A DNA stretch of 7,558 bases from assembly GCA_007120685.1 (NCBI GenBank), contig SKNG01000047.1, positions 1 to 7,558 on the forward strand. The letters run 5' to 3'. The position numbers and the translations under genes are program-made. Positions 6,076-7,558 of this stretch are shown piece after piece; within the stretch, counting starts at the first letter, position 1; every line of letters begins with the position of its first letter. The DNA is from Paracoccaceae bacterium. Its GTDB lineage: Bacteria; Pseudomonadota; Alphaproteobacteria; Rhodobacterales; Rhodobacteraceae. The notes beneath the pieces were generated by a model. It searched no databases. It had not been told where the DNA came from and saw only the letters and a list, made by a program, of their open reading frames with translations.

Positions 6076-6729
6076 ATGCAGCGACGCGGGCTTGCGATCA
6101 TCCTGTCCTCGCCCTCGGGCGCGGGGAAATCGACGTTGGCGCGGCGGCTGATGGGCTGGGACGCGACGCTGAAATTCTCGGTCTCGGCCACAACCCGGGC
6201 GCCGCGGCCGGGAGAGACGGACGGGGTGGAGTATTTCTTCCGCTCGCGCCCGGAATTCGAGGCGATGGTGGCGGCGGGCGAGATGCTGGAGCATGCCGAG
6301 GTCTTCGGGAACCTCTACGGCACGCCGAAAGGGCCGGTCGAGGCCGCGATGGCCGAGGGGCGCGACACGCTTTTCGACATCGACTGGCAGGGCGGACAGC
6401 AGATCCGGCGCTCGGTGCTGGCCAAGGACGTGGTGTCGATCTTCATCCTGCCGCCCTCGATTGCCGAACTGGAGGGCCGGTTGCGCCAGCGCGCGCAGGA
6501 TAGCGAGGATGTGATCGCCGGCCGGATGGCGAAATCGCGCGACGAGATCAGCCATTGGGCGGAATATGACTATGTTCTGGTGAATCGCGATCTGGACCGG
6601 ACCGAGGCCGAGTTGCGCACGATCCTGCAGGCCGAACGCGCCCGCGCCGACCGCCAGCCCTGGCTGAGCGATTTCGTGCGCGGGCTGAACGGGGAATACG
6701 AGGCGCGCCGGAAGGGAGAGACGGCATGA
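6076..6729 (+). CDS. gmk: Guanylate kinase
   Basis: Converts GMP and ATP to GDP and ADP in guanine nucleotide synthesis and recycling; cytoplasmic. It has 217 residues, typical of bacterial Gmk. The P-loop is SSPSGAGKST (11-20). The GMP-binding region includes SATTRAPRPGE (37-47), the tyrosine of VEYFF (51-55), EVFGNLYGTP (75-84) and DIDWQGGQQIR (101-111). The lid and C-terminal helices contain RLRQRAQDSEDVI (135-147) and the Gmk-typical YDYVLVNRDL (164-173). A Shine-Dalgarno GGAG at 6066-6069 overlaps the end of yicC and lies 6 nt before the ATG, so translation is likely coupled. The 3' end overlaps the next start as ATGA. No key residue appears to be missing. Confidence 0.97.
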   Translation: MQRRGLAIILSSPSGAGKSTLARRLMGWDATLKFSVSATTRAPRPGETDGVEYFFRSRPEFEAMVAAGEMLEHAEVFGNLYGTPKGPVEAAMAEGRDTLFDIDWQGGQQIRRSVLAKDVVSIFILPPSIAELEGRLRQRAQDSEDVIAGRMAKSRDEISHWAEYDYVLVNRDLDRTEAELRTILQAERARADRQPWLSDFVRGLNGEYEARRKGETA

Positions 6730-7280
6730 TCTATGCACTGGGCGAGATGCGGCCCGAGATCGACGCGGATACCTGGGTGGCGCCGAATGCGGCGGTGATC
6801 GGGCTGGTGCGGCTGCGGGCCGGGGCCTCGGTCTGGTTCGGCGCGACGCTGCGCGGGGATACCGAGTGGATCGAGATCGGTGAGGGCTCGAACGTGCAGG
6901 AGGCGAGCACGCTGCACACCGATATCGGCTTTCCGCTGACCATCGGGCGCGGCTGCACCATCGGGCATAACGTGATCCTGCATGGCTGCACGATCGGCGA
7001 TGGCAGTCTGGTGGGGATGGGGGCCACGGTGCTGAACGGGGCGCGGATCGGCCGGGATTGCCTTATCGGGGCCGGCGCGCTGGTGACCGAGGGCAAGGAG
7101 ATCCCGGACGGGTCGGTGGTGATGGGCGCGCCGGGCCGGGTGGTGAAGGAACTTAGCGCCGAGCAGCGGGCGCGGCTGCGCCTTGGCGCCGAGCATTATG
7201 TAGAGAACATGCGCCGCTTCCGGGGCGGGCTGGAGCCGCTCGATGCGGTTGCATTGGGGGCACCGCTGGGTGGGCCGTGA
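6726..7280 (+). CDS. Gamma-class carbonic anhydrase-like hexapeptide-repeat protein
   Basis: A 184-residue left-handed beta-helix protein (YrdA/CaiE/PaaY group). Hexapeptide turns run through about 20-138, for example VAPNAAVIG (18-26), TIGRGCTIGHNVILHGCTIG (72-91), NGARIGRDCLIGAGALVTEG (104-123) and VVMGAPGRVVKEL (131-143). H64, H81 and H86 match the three metal-binding histidines of gamma carbonic anhydrases, which act as trimers with metal held at subunit interfaces. The acidic proton-shuttle loop of archaeal Cam is absent, as in the shorter bacterial relatives, and many of these show weak or no carbonic anhydrase activity, so activity should not be assumed. The C-terminal helix is at about 144-167. 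The start overlaps the gmk stop as ATGA, and GGGAGA lies 6 nt upstream, so it is the third gene of the cluster. A pair of hairpins follows the stop. Confidence 0.9.
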   Translation: MIYALGEMRPEIDADTWVAPNAAVIGLVRLRAGASVWFGATLRGDTEWIEIGEGSNVQEASTLHTDIGFPLTIGRGCTIGHNVILHGCTIGDGSLVGMGATVLNGARIGRDCLIGAGALVTEGKEIPDGSVVMGAPGRVVKELSAEQRARLRLGAEHYVENMRRFRGGLEPLDAVALGAPLGGP

Positions 7281-7286
7281 GGGAAG

Positions 7287-7335
7287 AACGGCCTTGAAGA
7301 AAGGCCGTTGCAACGCGGTTGAAGAAACCGCGTTG
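7287..7335. terminator. Tandem hairpins with identical GAAGA loops
   Basis: Two perfect hairpins lie one base apart in the gap between the carbonic anhydrase-like gene and a convergent gene. The first pairs AACGGCCTT (7287-7295) with AAGGCCGTT (7301-7309). The second pairs CAACGCGGTT (7311-7320) with AACCGCGTTG (7326-7335). Both have the same 5-nt loop, GAAGA on the plus strand and TCTTC on the minus strand. No U-run follows in the plus direction, so a classic intrinsic terminator is not proven. Position suggests a bidirectional transcription or mRNA 3'-end structure. The remaining bases to 7393 hold nothing else I can assign. Confidence 0.6.
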
Positions 7336-7393
7336 GTTGCGCCCGGAACGACGGTTGGGCTGCTACCTGCTGGCGGAGTGGCGACTGGCAGGG

Positions 7394-7558
7394 TCACTCT
7401 GGCTGGTTGCCGCCCTGTTTTTCGGCCTTTCCTGCTTCCAGCCTGACCTGCAGGTCCTGCAGCACCGCCAGCCGGATCGCCGTGGCCAGGCCCTGATCGC
7501 CGCGCGCGGCGTCGATTTCGCTGGCCAGCGCGTTGATGGCCAGCCCGCGGCGCCGGGC
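7394..7558 (-). CDS. C-terminal fragment of an unrecognised protein
   Basis: The reverse strand is open from the window edge to a TGA at 7396-7394 and gives the last 54 residues of a protein whose start lies outside the window. The fragment begins ARRRGLAINALASEID, continues with an Ala/Leu-rich amphipathic stretch (LATAIRLAVLQDLQVRLEAG) and ends in a polar tail, KAEKQGGNQPE. It looks fully alpha-helical with no hydrophobic membrane segment. Third-position G/C use matches the neighbours, which supports real coding. I do not recognise the family. It converges on the yicC-gmk cluster, with the tandem hairpins in between. Confidence 0.6.
   Translation of the reverse strand, partial: ARRRGLAINALASEIDAARGDQGLATAIRLAVLQDLQVRLEAGKAEKQGGNQPE

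Noticed and set aside
5188..7397. Three long minus-strand frames (5188-5877, 5974-6738, 6570-7397) opposite yicC, gmk and the carbonic anhydrase-like gene.
   Set aside because: They overlap each other and well-supported genes, and their translations are low-complexity Arg/Pro/Gln-rich without family motifs.

Overview
This is a GC-rich window with near-universal G/C at third codon positions. Protein style and gene content suggest an alphaproteobacterium of the Rhodobacterales (Rhodobacter/Paracoccus/roseobacter relatives). The lineage is inferred from how the proteins read, not from a search. I see no mobile element, CRISPR array, tRNA or rRNA. It looks like ordinary chromosomal core with several regulatory details of interest.

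Layout. (1) Positions 43-1428, minus strand: two c-type cytochrome genes. A periplasmic cytochrome c' is followed after 9 nt by a membrane-anchored diheme cytochrome c, and they probably form one operon. (2) 1654-2898, minus: tyrS (tyrosyl-tRNA synthetase), with a 225-nt gap between it and the cytochromes. (3) 2970-4076, plus: anmK (anhydro-N-acetylmuramic acid kinase), divergent from tyrS across a very short shared promoter region. (4) 4088-4138: two back-to-back hairpins between the convergent anmK and the next gene. (5) 4208-4972, minus: a PAS-domain protein of the PAS_5/DUF1457 type common in alphaproteobacteria. (6) 4973-5124: a divergent promoter region that holds the only three TTAA tetranucleotides I can find in the window. 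Two form an exact TTAA-N7-TTAA and the third forms ATGGTTAA, the reverse of the CtrA half-site TTAACCAT. (7) 5125-7280, plus: a tight cluster of yicC, gmk (guanylate kinase) and a gamma-class carbonic anhydrase-like hexapeptide protein. The junctions are a 3-nt gap and an ATGA overlap, which implies co-transcription and translational coupling. (8) 7287-7335: a second pair of tandem hairpins, again between convergent genes. (9) 7394-7558, minus: the C-terminal end of an unrecognised gene that runs off the window.

How the genes relate. Most are housekeeping: tRNA charging (tyrS), cell-wall recycling (anmK), RNA turnover (yicC) and guanine nucleotide supply (gmk). The cytochrome pair suggests periplasmic electron transfer and NO/gas-ligand binding. 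The PAS protein is the main candidate signalling gene, and its promoter carries a CtrA-like site. I found no multi-gene system that looks entirely undescribed. The best leads are the CtrA-like site and the paired hairpins at both convergent junctions.
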